Assembly: GCA_005776725.1 (NCBI GenBank)
Contig: SXOO01000012.1
Location: forward strand, 1 to 32,242
DNA: 32,242 nt
Source: Pseudomonadota bacterium
GTDB lineage: Bacteria > Myxococcota_A > UBA9042 > GCA-2863065
Reading direction: 5' to 3'
Of this stretch, positions 17,469 to 25,548 are shown piece after piece. The position numbers and the translations under genes are program-made. The first letter of the stretch is position 1. Every line of letters begins with the position of its first letter. The notes under the pieces were generated by a model that was not told the origin of the DNA, made no database searches, and saw only the letters and a list, made by a program, of their open reading frames with translations.

Positions 17469-20400
17469 ATGCGACTCCTCGTCACCGCGCTGCTCCTCTT
17501 CGCCTCCGGTCTCTGCGTCTCGGCCTGCAGCACGGGCGGCGGAGACGACGACGGCGCTGCCGATAGCGGGCCCGGTACCGGGGGACAGGGCGACGTGGCC
17601 GAGCCCGCCACCGACGCCGGAGACGCCAAGGGCCCCGACGCGACCGGCGGTTCTGGGAGCGTCGTCGGCCCCGTGATCGACCTGGGCGTGCCCTGTGGCG
17701 AGAACGACCAGTGCGAGTCCGGGTATTGCGTCGACGGCTTCCAGGGCTCGGTGTGCACCCAGACCTGCCTCGACGGGTGCCCAGAGGGGTGGGCGTGTCG
17801 CTCCATCACCAACACGTACCCGGACATCGTCTTCGTCTGCGTTCCGAACGCCGTGCTGCTCTGCAAGCCCTGCGAGTCGGACGTCCAGTGCAACGGTGGC
17901 CGCTGCGTCGCCGTGGGGGCCGAGTCCTACTGCACGAGCCCGTGCGGCGACGGCGATCCGTGCCCCACCGGCTTCGAGTGCCTCGTAGACGACGCGGCGG
18001 GCTCTTCGTACTGCGCCCCGCTCAGCGGGAGCTGTGAGTGCACGGTAGGGAGCGTCGGTCAGACGCGTCCGTGCGGCGCCACCAACGAGCTCGGCACCTG
18101 CATCGGGTTCGAGGAGTGCCTGGGCGCCGACGGCTTCGCGGCGTGCTCCGCGAAGACGCCGAGCGCCGAGGTGTGCAACGGCCTCGACGACGACTGCGAC
18201 GGCCAATACGACGAGGACGTGGGAAGCGGCGACCCGTGCACGCTCACTAACGACGTGGGCACCTGCACCGGCATCCAGACCTGCCTCGGCGCCAGCGGCA
18301 TCGTGTGCAGCGCGCGCGAGCCCGTCGCCGAAGTGTGCAACTACGTGGACGACGACTGCGACGGCGTCGCGGACGACGACTTCAAGGTGGGCGAACAGTA
18401 CGGCGTGTTCGACCACTGCGGCGCGTGCGGGGTGACCTGCAAGAACGGCTTCCCCAACGCCACGTCGATGTGCGGGCTCACGACCTCGCCGCCCCAGTGT
18501 GTGGTGGAGACCTGCGCGCCCGGGTACTTCCAGCTCAACCCGTACCAGTGCATCCCGTTCGCCCCCAAGGTCTGCGAGCCGTGCGTCGACGATCTCAGCT
18601 GCGCGCTCCCCGGCAGCCGATGCCTTCAGCTGGAGGACGGCAAGTTCTGCGGCAAGGCCTGCACCACCTCCGGCGACTGCCAGCAGGGGTACAGCTGCGC
18701 GAGCCCCGACGGCGGGAGCCTCCAGTGCACGCCCGATACGGGCACCTGCAGCTGCGACGGCAGCAGCACGAACCTTCAGCGCTCGTGCGAGCTGAGCGTG
18801 CAGGGCGATGATCCCGGGGCTCCGGTCACCGTTTGTCTCGGGACGCAGCAGTGCACTGGCGCAGGCTGGGGCCAATGCAAGGTGCCCACCGAGACGTGCG
18901 ACGGCGCCGACAACGACTGTGACGGCGCGGCCGACGGCCCCTGGGTCGACGCGGACGGGCGCTACGTGGCCGACGTGCACTGCGGCGTCTGCGACAACAA
19001 CTGCCTCGCCGCACCGCCCCCCAACGCCACCGGATCCTGCGACACGAGCGGGCCCGTGCCGGCTTGCACGTTGGACTGCCTCCCAGGCTTCCTGGACGTA
19101 AACGACAACCCGGCCGACGGCTGCGAGTGCGCCTTCGCTGGAGACGCCGACAAGCCGGACGGCGTGGATCAGAACTGCGACGGCGTGGACGGCAACGTCC
19201 TCGGGGCCGTCTTCGTGGCGAAGAACGGCTCGCCGGAAGGGGCCGGTACCCTCTTCGACCCGCTCCTCACCGTGCAGCAGGGGATCGACCGGGCTCTCTC
19301 GTTGGGTTTCCCCGACGTGTACGTGGCCACGGGCGTGTACCAGGAGGACATACGCCTGCGGCCCGGGATCAGCGTCTTCGGGGGCTACCGCGGCGACTTC
19401 CTGGCGCGCAACACCACGCTCTACGAGACCGCGATGATCGGCCTGGGCACCAACCCCGGCGCGCCCGGGACCATCAACGCCAAGTCTCTTCAGGGACCGG
19501 CCGGCAGCACGGTCCTGGACGGCTTCCTCATCTTCGGCGCGGACGCCACGTTGCCGGGGCGCAGCTCGTACGCGATCTGGGTCATCGATTGCGGCGACGC
19601 GCTCGTTCTCTCGAACAACCGGGTGGTGGCGGGCGATGGCGGGGACGGCGTGCCGGGCAAAGCCGGCACCTCCGGCACCACGGGCGTGAGCGGCGCGAAG
19701 GGGCTCATCGTCAAGGACGTGGGCGTAGCGAGCTGCTCCGGCACGAACGAAGGCGGGGCCGGCGGGGAACTGACCTGTGGGTCGGACGTGGTCAGCGGGG
19801 GCGGCGGAGGCTCCGCCGTCTGCCCGGACTACGACGAGAACTCCCCCGCGAGCTGCCCCGCGGGCGATACGCCGCAGTCCTCGCAGGCGGTGGAGCTGGG
19901 CGGGAACGGCGTGGGCGCGGCGCCGGGCAGCGGCGGTAACGCCGGGTTCGACGGCTACAGCAACCGCGCTGTCGGCCCCTACTCCAACATCCAGTGCGTC
20001 AGCAAAGACAACGCGAACTGCGGCGTGTGCCTGAACCCGGAGGAGGGCCTGCAGGGCGAGTCGGGCAGCGCGGGCGCGGTTGGGACCGACGGCATTGCGG
20101 GACCGGGTTGTAGCGTGTCGGCCGGCAGCGTCATCGCGCACCTCTTCGTCCCAGAAGAGGCCGGCGACGGCCTCGAGGGCACGCACGGCTCGGGCGGCGG
20201 GGGTGGTGGCGCCGGTGGCGGCGTCGAGGTGGTCGACTGTCAGAACCAAGCGGCGAAGTTCTCGGACTTCGGCGGCTCGGGCGGCGGCGGCGGCTCAGGC
20301 GGGTGTGGGGCCACCGCGGGCAGCCACGGCGGCAGCGGCGGCGGCAGCTTCGGGCTCTTCCTCTCGTTCTCGGTCCCGCTGCCCACGGTCCCGACGTTGC

Positions 20401-20774
20401 TCGCGAATACGGTCGTCAGGGGGCGCGGCGGAAACGGCGGCTTCGGTGGCTCTGCCGGCACGGGCGGCGCGGGCGGCGCGGGCGGCAAGGGCGGCGCGGC
20501 GGTGCCAGACACCATCACGTTCTGCGCCGGCGCCGGTGGCACCGGGGGACCCGGCGGCATCGGCGGTCACGGCGGCGGCGGCGGCGGCGGCTGCGGCGGT
20601 CCCAGCTTCGCGCTCTACGTGGCGGGGGCTCCCGGTGTGGCGGCGTGGCTCGCCGAGACCACGGTGCTGCCCAGCGGAAGCGCGGGGCTCGGAGGCCCGG
20701 GGGGGCCCAGCCTCGGTCAGCCCGGTGGCGACGGCGCGCCCGGCACCGAGGGCATCGCGAACTTCACGCCCTGA
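17469..20774 (+). CDS. Large modular lipoprotein: Cys-rich module, MopE motifs, beta-helix-like region, Gly-rich tail
   Basis: 1101 residues. A canonical lipobox VSAC (C20) precedes a Gly/Asp/Ala linker to about residue 75. A Cys-rich module with CESGYC, CPEGWAC and NELGTC follows, then MopE-type motifs (CNGLDDDCDGQYDED, CNYVDDDCDGVADDD, CDGADNDCDGAADG). From about residue 578 the pattern VFVAKNG-GTLFDPLLTVQQGID-DVYVATGVYQEDI-ISVFGGYRG resembles DUF1565/parallel beta-helix surface proteins. The last 370 or so residues are Gly-rich with scattered Cys. The first module aligns by eye with that of the lipoprotein at 2136-6164. It is probably a cell-surface protein; the ligand is unknown. The short upstream spacer has an imperfectly placed GTTCG/CGAAC inverted repeat but no clear ribosome site. 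Confidence 0.88.
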   Translation: MRLLVTALLLFASGLCVSACSTGGGDDDGAADSGPGTGGQGDVAEPATDAGDAKGPDATGGSGSVVGPVIDLGVPCGENDQCESGYCVDGFQGSVCTQTCLDGCPEGWACRSITNTYPDIVFVCVPNAVLLCKPCESDVQCNGGRCVAVGAESYCTSPCGDGDPCPTGFECLVDDAAGSSYCAPLSGSCECTVGSVGQTRPCGATNELGTCIGFEECLGADGFAACSAKTPSAEVCNGLDDDCDGQYDEDVGSGDPCTLTNDVGTCTGIQTCLGASGIVCSAREPVAEVCNYVDDDCDGVADDDFKVGEQYGVFDHCGACGVTCKNGFPNATSMCGLTTSPPQCVVETCAPGYFQLNPYQCIPFAPKVCEPCVDDLSCALPGSRCLQLEDGKFCGKACTTSGDCQQGYSCASPDGGSLQCTPDTGTCSCDGSSTNLQRSCELSVQGDDPGAPVTVCLGTQQCTGAGWGQCKVPTETCDGADNDCDGAADGPWVDADGRYVADVHCGVCDNNCLAAPPPNATGSCDTSGPVPACTLDCLPGFLDVNDNPADGCECAFAGDADKPDGVDQNCDGVDGNVLGAVFVAKNGSPEGAGTLFDPLLTVQQGIDRALSLGFPDVYVATGVYQEDIRLRPGISVFGGYRGDFLARNTTLYETAMIGLGTNPGAPGTINAKSLQGPAGSTVLDGFLIFGADATLPGRSSYAIWVIDCGDALVLSNNRVVAGDGGDGVPGKAGTSGTTGVSGAKGLIVKDVGVASCSGTNEGGAGGELTCGSDVVSGGGGGSAVCPDYDENSPASCPAGDTPQSSQAVELGGNGVGAAPGSGGNAGFDGYSNRAVGPYSNIQCVSKDNANCGVCLNPEEGLQGESGSAGAVGTDGIAGPGCSVSAGSVIAHLFVPEEAGDGLEGTHGSGGGGGGAGGGVEVVDCQNQAAKFSDFGGSGGGGGSGGCGATAGSHGGSGGGSFGLFLSFSVPLPTVPTLLANTVVRGRGGNGGFGGSAGTGGAGGAGGKGGAAVPDTITFCAGAGGTGGPGGIGGHGGGGGGGCGGPSFALYVAGAPGVAAWLAETTVLPSGSAGLGGPGGPSLGQPGGDGAPGTEGIANFTP
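19625..20771 (+). repeat. Gly-rich low-complexity coding region
   Basis: Repeated GGC/GGN codons specify Gly-Gly-Xaa runs, densest at 20190-20350 and 20425-20620. Cys and hydrophobic strands are interspersed, so it looks like turns of a repetitive beta structure rather than disordered sequence. It resembles PGRS-like surface tails in composition only. Confidence 0.7.
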
Positions 20775-20847
20775 GCGCTGTAGGTTCTCCGGCGGCTGGG
20801 GCGGCGGCTCCCGATTCGTTTGGCCCGACGCCCGAGGGGTCAGCGTC

Positions 20848-21876
20848 TCAGGGGGTGAGGCGGTGCGCGATGGGCGCGAGGACCACGGTGACCAGCTCGT
20901 CGAGGAGCCCGCCGAGGCGGCCCCCGGTAGCGCGAACCTCTGCCGCGAGCGTGCGCACGGTGTCGAAGCTGGACGCCAGCGCCCCGGTGGACTCCAGTAG
21001 CGCGATCGCCTCTGCGATGTGGGTGTCTTCGGTGTCTGTGCGCGGGAGGCGGAGCAGCGCCTGAACGCGCGCCGCCGCTTTGTGATCCGAGCCGTTCATG
21101 GCGCGCACCACCGGCAGGGACGGTTTGCCCTCGGCGATGTCGGTGCCCACGCGCTCGCGGCCCTTCTCGCCCACCAGGTCCAGAAGATCGTCCTGGATCT
21201 GAAAGAGGAGGCCCAGCACCTCGCCGGCCCGGGCGATCGCGTCGCGCTCTTCCTGGCTCACGTTCGGTGCGATGAGGCAGGCGGCTTCCAGCGGCAGCGA
21301 GAAGAGGCCGGCGGTCTTTCCACGGATCACCTCGAGGTACTCGGCCTCGGTGGGACGCTCGCGGGCCTTCAGGCGGAACTCGTCGACCTGGCCGCGGACG
21401 ACCTGGGTCATCCGCTCGGCCACACGGCCCATGAGCAGCCCGAGCCGGTCACCCGGGATCGGCGAGCGCGCCAGGAGCGAGAGACCCATGAAGTAGAGCC
21501 CGTCACCCGCGTTGATGCTCTGCTCCCAGCCGTGCTTCTTCCACACGGTGGGGCGGCCGCGGCGCATGATGTCGCCGTCCTGAAAGTCGTCGTGGACCAG
21601 GGTGGCGTTGTGCAGCAGCTCGACGCCGGCGGCCGCCGACAAAGCAGCCTCGGGATCGCCGCCCAGGGCCTCGGTGGCGAGCACCGCGATGAGCGGCCTC
21701 AGCCGCTTGCCGCCCGTCTCCAGCTGATACCAGGCCATCGCCTCGAGCGAGCCGTCCTCGGGGTTCGCGGGCCGCGGCACCACCGGCAGCACGGCGTCGA
21801 GGATCGGTTGCGACCACCGGGCCAAGCCCTCCTTGAAGTCGACCTGCGGCGTTGCCGTGGGGCCTCCCGCTGCCAC
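20848..21876 (-). CDS. Polyprenyl diphosphate synthase (farnesyl/geranylgeranyl type)
   Basis: 342 residues from a GTG at 21876, 3 bases after the mvaA stop. All motifs of trans-prenyltransferases are present: GGKRLRP, the first Asp-rich motif HDDFQDGD (DDxxD), RGKTAGLFSLP, and the second motif QIQDDLLD. The enzyme condenses IPP with allylic diphosphates, using Mg at the two Asp clusters. The residues just before the first DDxxD (LLHNATLV) are mostly small, so product length cannot be set from the sequence. As the last gene of a fni-mvaA-synthase operon it drains the C5 units made by the pathway towards quinones, carotenoids or other terpenoids. Confidence 0.93.
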   Translation of the reverse strand: MAAGGPTATPQVDFKEGLARWSQPILDAVLPVVPRPANPEDGSLEAMAWYQLETGGKRLRPLIAVLATEALGGDPEAALSAAAGVELLHNATLVHDDFQDGDIMRRGRPTVWKKHGWEQSINAGDGLYFMGLSLLARSPIPGDRLGLLMGRVAERMTQVVRGQVDEFRLKARERPTEAEYLEVIRGKTAGLFSLPLEAACLIAPNVSQEERDAIARAGEVLGLLFQIQDDLLDLVGEKGRERVGTDIAEGKPSLPVVRAMNGSDHKAAARVQALLRLPRTDTEDTHIAEAIALLESTGALASSFDTVRTLAAEVRATGGRLGGLLDELVTVVLAPIAHRLTP

Positions 21877-21879
21877 GAC

Positions 21880-23163
21880 TCAGGCCCCGCCGCGGATGCG
21901 CTTGAGCGCGCCGGCGGCCTCGGTGGAGGTGTAGGTGCGCGTCTTGCGCAGCTCGGCCACCACCCGCTCGAGCTCGTCCGTGGCGGCGCCGGCCTCCATG
22001 GCGATGTTTCGCGCGTGCATGCTCATGTGGCCCTTCTGGATCCCGTCGGTAGCGAGGGCCATGATCGCCGCGAGGTTCTGCGCGAGGCCGCTGGCTGCGG
22101 CGATCTCTCCGAGGCGCGCAGCGCTCGGGAACCCGAGGATCTTGTGCACTACGCGCACGACAGGATGGGTCTTGGTGATGCCGCCGACCACCCCGACCTG
22201 CATCGGGATCTCGATGGTGCCCACCAGCGTGTCTCCGTCGATGCCCCAGCGGGACAAGCTGCGGTATCGCCCATCACGAGCGGCGTAGGCGTGGCAGCCG
22301 GCCTCGACTGCGCGCCAGTCCTGGCCGGCAGCCACCAGGAAGGCGTCCACGCCGTTCATGGCGCCCTTGTTGTGCGTGGCGGCGCGGTACGGGTCGACGT
22401 CGGCCATCACGGAGGCCTCGACGATCCCCTGGGCCACCTCGTCGCCGGTCCAGTCGCCGCGCGCGAGGCGCTCGATGGGGACGCGCCCCTGGGCCCGGAC
22501 GAGGCGCTTGTCGGCGAGGTTCGACAGGATGCGGAGGCGCACTCGGCCGAGCGTGATCGCCTCTACCTCTGGCGCGATCGACTCCACCATCGTGTTGATG
22601 ATGTTGGCGCCCATCGCGTCGCAGACGTTGACCTCGAGGTGGAGCACCAGCATCGGGCCCACGGCGGTGTCGGGGAACTCTCGCACCAAGAGGCGCTGGG
22701 CCCCGCCGCCCCGCTCGACCAGGCGCGGGTTCACCGCGTTCGCCATCTCGACGAGGCGTTCGGCCTCGGCTTCGAGGCGTCGGCGCGTGGCGGGGAGGTC
22801 CCCGAAGTCCAGCACCTGGATCTGCCCGATCATGATCGGCTCGGTGGACGAGGTGACGATGCCCGGCCCTTCGCGGAGCAGGTTGGCGGCGTTGGACGCG
22901 GCGGCGAGCACGCTGGGCTCCTCGACCGCCATGGGCACCAGCAAGTCTTCGCCGTTGAGCCGGAAGTTGGCGGCCAGGCCGAGGGGCAGCGGGAACACGC
23001 CGATGGCGTTCTCGACCATTCGGTCGGCGTTGTCGCAGTCGAAGCCGGCCGCGTCGCGGAGGGCCGACACTTCCTCGGTGGTGAGCTGCGCGGCCTTCTG
23101 CACCGTGTCGAGCCGCTCGGCGATCGTCCGCCGATAGAAACCCGGGAGGCGGGAGGTTGTCAT
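21880..23163 (-). CDS. mvaA: Hydroxymethylglutaryl-CoA reductase, class II
   Basis: 427 residues, close to the 428 of the Pseudomonas mevalonii enzyme. ATG 23163 overlaps the fni stop by 4 bases (ATGA); an in-frame extension upstream only overlies fni. Diagnostic blocks in order: ENAIGVFPLPLG, EEPSVLAAAS (catalytic Glu), DAMGANIINTM (cofactor binding), THNKGAMNGVDA (catalytic Lys), and GHMSMHARN near residues 378-386 (catalytic His region). The compact length without a membrane anchor marks class II. It interconverts HMG-CoA and mevalonate with NAD(P)H; genetic linkage to fni and a prenyl synthase argues for biosynthesis rather than mevalonate catabolism. The HMG-CoA synthase and mevalonate kinase and decarboxylase genes are not in the window. 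Confidence 0.96.
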   Translation of the reverse strand: MTTSRLPGFYRRTIAERLDTVQKAAQLTTEEVSALRDAAGFDCDNADRMVENAIGVFPLPLGLAANFRLNGEDLLVPMAVEEPSVLAAASNAANLLREGPGIVTSSTEPIMIGQIQVLDFGDLPATRRRLEAEAERLVEMANAVNPRLVERGGGAQRLLVREFPDTAVGPMLVLHLEVNVCDAMGANIINTMVESIAPEVEAITLGRVRLRILSNLADKRLVRAQGRVPIERLARGDWTGDEVAQGIVEASVMADVDPYRAATHNKGAMNGVDAFLVAAGQDWRAVEAGCHAYAARDGRYRSLSRWGIDGDTLVGTIEIPMQVGVVGGITKTHPVVRVVHKILGFPSAARLGEIAAASGLAQNLAAIMALATDGIQKGHMSMHARNIAMEAGAATDELERVVAELRKTRTYTSTEAAGALKRIRGGA

Positions 23164-24209
23164 GGGCGAGGCTCCTGTCTCAGCGTGCCCCGGAGGGCCG
23201 CGAGATTGGGTGAGCCGGTCACGAAACATATCGTGCGCAGCTCGTCGATGAATTGGCGGATGGTCAGGATGACGGCGTCCACGCCGCCCTCCGAGGCCGC
23301 CTTGAGGAAGGGGAGGGCGCTGGCCACGAGGTGGGCGCCGAGCGCTATCGCCTTGGCGACCTCGGTGCCCGTTCGGATCCCACCGCTCGCGATGAGCGTC
23401 TTTCCGGGGAGCTCCTCGACCGCGTAGCCGAGGGACTCGGCCGTGGGGACGCCGAAGTCCCCGAGCCGCGCGCCGGTCATCTGCTGGATCCAGGAGTCCG
23501 TGCGGTAGGTCTCGATCTTGGACCACGACGTGCCGCCGACACCGGCGACCTCGAGGCCGGCGAACGGCAGGTGGCGCAGCTTGCGCAGCGTCTTGCGAGA
23601 GAAGCCTGCGCCGACCTCCTTGAGGACGACCGGCACCCCAACTTCCGGGATGACGCGCTCGAGGCGCCCGATGAGGCCCTTGAAGTTGGTGTCGCCCTCG
23701 GGCTGGATGGCCTCCTGCAACGCGTTCAGGTGGAACGCGAAGAGGTCCGCGCCCACGCGGCTGGCGAGTCCGCGAACGTCGTCGGCCGTGACCCCGTAGT
23801 TGAGCTGCACCGCGCCGACGTTGCCCATGAGCAGGATGTTGGGGGCCACGTCGCGGACCTGGAACGTCCGAGTGATCTCGGGAAACTCGAGCATCTTGCG
23901 CTGCGAGCCCAGGGCCATCGCGATCCCGGTGGCCTCCGCCGCCCGGGCGAGGATCCGGTTGAGCTCGCCAGCACGTGCGGTGCCGCCGGTCATCGCGCCG
24001 ATCATGAGGGGCGCCGCTAGCCGCTTCCCGAATACGGTGGTGCTGAGGTCGATCTCGGCGCGATCGAGCTCTGGGAGCGCGTCGGCTTCGAACTGGTACC
24101 GGTCGAAGCCATTGCCCCGCCCTGGCCGCTCGATCGCCTCCTCGAGGCAGATCCTGAGATGCGCGTCCTTGCGGTCCTCGCCAGGCGGGGATGTGGGCCG
24201 GTCCGTCAT
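23160..24209 (-). CDS. fni: Isopentenyl-diphosphate delta-isomerase, type 2 (FMN)
   Basis: 349 residues, ATG 24209. Type 2 IPP isomerase interconverts IPP and DMAPP using reduced FMN. Visible family blocks: RKDAHLRICLE at the N-terminus, PLMIGAMTGGT (FMN phosphate side), ALGSQRKML, HLNALQEAIQPEGDTNF, VVLKEVGAG, GVGGTSW and ASGGIRTGTEVAKAIALGA, all on a TIM-barrel layout. First gene of the minus-strand mevalonate operon, translationally coupled to mvaA. The promoter must lie in 24210-24338, where paired AACGCGTTAT boxes are found. The protein is unrelated to the nudix-type isomerase (Idi-1). Confidence 0.95.
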   Translation of the reverse strand: MTDRPTSPPGEDRKDAHLRICLEEAIERPGRGNGFDRYQFEADALPELDRAEIDLSTTVFGKRLAAPLMIGAMTGGTARAGELNRILARAAEATGIAMALGSQRKMLEFPEITRTFQVRDVAPNILLMGNVGAVQLNYGVTADDVRGLASRVGADLFAFHLNALQEAIQPEGDTNFKGLIGRLERVIPEVGVPVVLKEVGAGFSRKTLRKLRHLPFAGLEVAGVGGTSWSKIETYRTDSWIQQMTGARLGDFGVPTAESLGYAVEELPGKTLIASGGIRTGTEVAKAIALGAHLVASALPFLKAASEGGVDAVILTIRQFIDELRTICFVTGSPNLAALRGTLRQEPRP

Positions 24210-24266
24210 GGGCGCGGGCTTGTAGGGTGGCGCATGGTGGGGGTCAAGGTTCTGATTTTCCTGTGA

Positions 24267-24296
24267 AACGCGTTATCCCAGGCTGCAACGCGTTAT
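24267..24296. promoter_or_regulatory. Paired AACGCGTTAT boxes in the fni/rlmN divergent spacer
   Basis: AACGCGTTAT occurs at 24267-24276 and again at 24287-24296, exactly 20 bp apart, about two helical turns. Each contains the perfect palindrome AACGCGTT, so each could hold one dimeric regulator, with both dimers on one face of the DNA. The second box runs into TTATACG, a possible -10 element for rlmN. Operator function for the mevalonate operon, rlmN or both is inferred. Confidence 0.55.
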
Positions 24297-24338
24297 ACGT
24301 GTTGCCCACAGCGCCCGCCAGCCGTAGGGTCCGCCGAC

Positions 24339-25415
24339 ATGGACGAGACCCCTGATCTCAAGAGCCTGGACCTCGACGCGCTCACCGCCCACGTCGTCGC
24401 CCAGGGGCACAAGAAGTACCGCGCGCTCCAGCTCTTCCAGTGGATGCACGGGAAGTGCGCGGCCTCCTATGACGAGATGTCGGACCTGCCCAAGGAGATG
24501 CGCACGGGCTCGCTCGGGCGTATCGGCGGGCTCACGCTCGACGGCGTGATGGAGAGCGTGGACGGCACGCGGAAGCTGCTGCTGCGCACCGCCGCGGGGG
24601 ATCGCCTCGAGAGCGTGGTGATCCCCATGGGCAAGGGGCGGTGGACCCAGTGCGTGTCCAGCCAGGTCGGGTGCAAGATGGGCTGCGACTTCTGCGCCAC
24701 GGCCGAGATGTCGAAGCGCAAGAACCTCACCGTGTCGGAGATCATCGACCAGATTTACTCCGCGCGGCGGGTGTTGCAGGGCGACGGCCGGATCCAGACC
24801 GCCAAGGGGGCCGCCGAGGGCGACGACGAAGTGGGCGTCGTGAACCTCGTGTTCATGGGCAGGGGCGAGCCGCTCGACAACTTCGACAACCTCACGAAGG
24901 CCCTCTGGATGCTGATGCACCCGAAGGGGCAGGCATTCGGGCAGCGTCGGATCACCGTGTCTACCGTGGGCCTCGTACCCCGCATCCACGAGTTCGGGCG
25001 CACGGTGCCCGTCAACCTCGCGGTGAGCCTCAACGCCTCGTGCGACGAGCAGCGCAACGCGCTCATGCCGATCAACCGCAAGTACCCGATCGAGGTACTC
25101 ATGGAGACGTTGCGCACCTTCCCCATGGCCGCGCGTCGTCGGATCTTCGTCGAGTACGTGATGCTCGGAGGCGTCAACGACGCCAACGAGGACGCGTCGC
25201 GCCTCCCCGAGCTGCTGAGGGGCGTGAAGGCGAAGGTGAACCTCATCCCGTTCAACCCGTACCCGGGCTCCAGGTATCGCTCGCCGGAGCCGGAGCGAAT
25301 CCTGTACTTCGTGGACAAGCTCATGAAGGCCGGGATCCAGACCAACGTGCGCGAGCCCAAGGGGCGCGACATCCAGGCAGCGTGCGGCATGCTCGACGGC
25401 GCCAAGCCGCTCTGA
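24339..25415 (+). CDS. rlmN: 23S rRNA (adenine2503-C2)/tRNA methyltransferase RlmN
   Basis: 358 residues, ATG 24339. A radical-SAM enzyme that methylates C2 of A2503 in 23S rRNA and usually A37 of some tRNAs. The [4Fe-4S]-binding CxxxCxxC is C112-C116-C119 (GCKMGCDFCAT). The preceding C105 (TQCVSSQVGC) and C349 (AACGML) match the two extra conserved Cys of the RlmN/Cfr mechanism. VFMGRGEPLDN is the SAM-binding GEP motif, and VNLIPFNPYPGS is the usual C-terminal block. The N-terminal region (HKKYRALQLFQWMHGK) is the expected RNA-binding helical domain. The loop before the GEP motif (DGRIQTAKGAAEGDDEVG) looks longer than in E. coli. No resistance role is implied. Confidence 0.95.
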   Translation: MDETPDLKSLDLDALTAHVVAQGHKKYRALQLFQWMHGKCAASYDEMSDLPKEMRTGSLGRIGGLTLDGVMESVDGTRKLLLRTAAGDRLESVVIPMGKGRWTQCVSSQVGCKMGCDFCATAEMSKRKNLTVSEIIDQIYSARRVLQGDGRIQTAKGAAEGDDEVGVVNLVFMGRGEPLDNFDNLTKALWMLMHPKGQAFGQRRITVSTVGLVPRIHEFGRTVPVNLAVSLNASCDEQRNALMPINRKYPIEVLMETLRTFPMAARRRIFVEYVMLGGVNDANEDASRLPELLRGVKAKVNLIPFNPYPGSRYRSPEPERILYFVDKLMKAGIQTNVREPKGRDIQAACGMLDGAKPL

Positions 25416-25426
25416 GCTCGCGCCGC

Positions 25427-25461
25427 GTCCCAGAGTGAGACGCACAGTCCCGAAGTGGGAC
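25427..25461. promoter_or_regulatory. Tandem inverted-repeat boxes, candidate enhancer site
   Basis: GTCCCAGAGTGAGAC (25427-25441) and GTCCCGAAGTGGGAC (25447-25461) share the plan GTCCC-N5-GGGAC, perfect in the second and one base off in the first, with starts 20 bp apart. They end 42 bases upstream of the sigma-54 promoter at 25504, a position typical for binding sites of NtrC-type activator dimers. The regulator is unknown. Confidence 0.55.
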
Positions 25462-25503
25462 GGGCAATTCTGCGCAAGTTGTTGAAATTACTCAGTGTGC
25501 GAA

Positions 25504-25519
25504 TGGCACGGCGCCCGCA
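25504..25519 (+). promoter_or_regulatory. Near-consensus sigma-54 promoter
   Basis: TGGCACG-GCGC-CCGCA matches the sigma-54 consensus TGGCACG-N4-TTGCA at every fixed position except the TT, including the invariant GG (-24) and GC (-12) with exact 10-base spacing. Transcription would start near 25530, leaving a short leader with GGTGAGG before the ATG at 25549. Tandem inverted repeats upstream support activator-dependent control. Confidence 0.7.
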
Positions 25520-25548
25520 CTTCCCCCCGGCGAGAGAGGGGGTGAGGT

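Noticed and set aside
17319..20249. Minus-strand open frame of 976 codons
   Set aside because: It is antisense to the lipoprotein at 17469, has no domain pattern, and is open only because of the high third-position GC of the real gene.
21019..23427. Plus-strand open frame of 802 codons
   Set aside because: It is antisense to the prenyl synthase and mvaA genes, both of which are unmistakable.
24273..25445. Minus-strand open frame of 390 codons
   Set aside because: It is antisense to rlmN, which has complete radical-SAM motifs.
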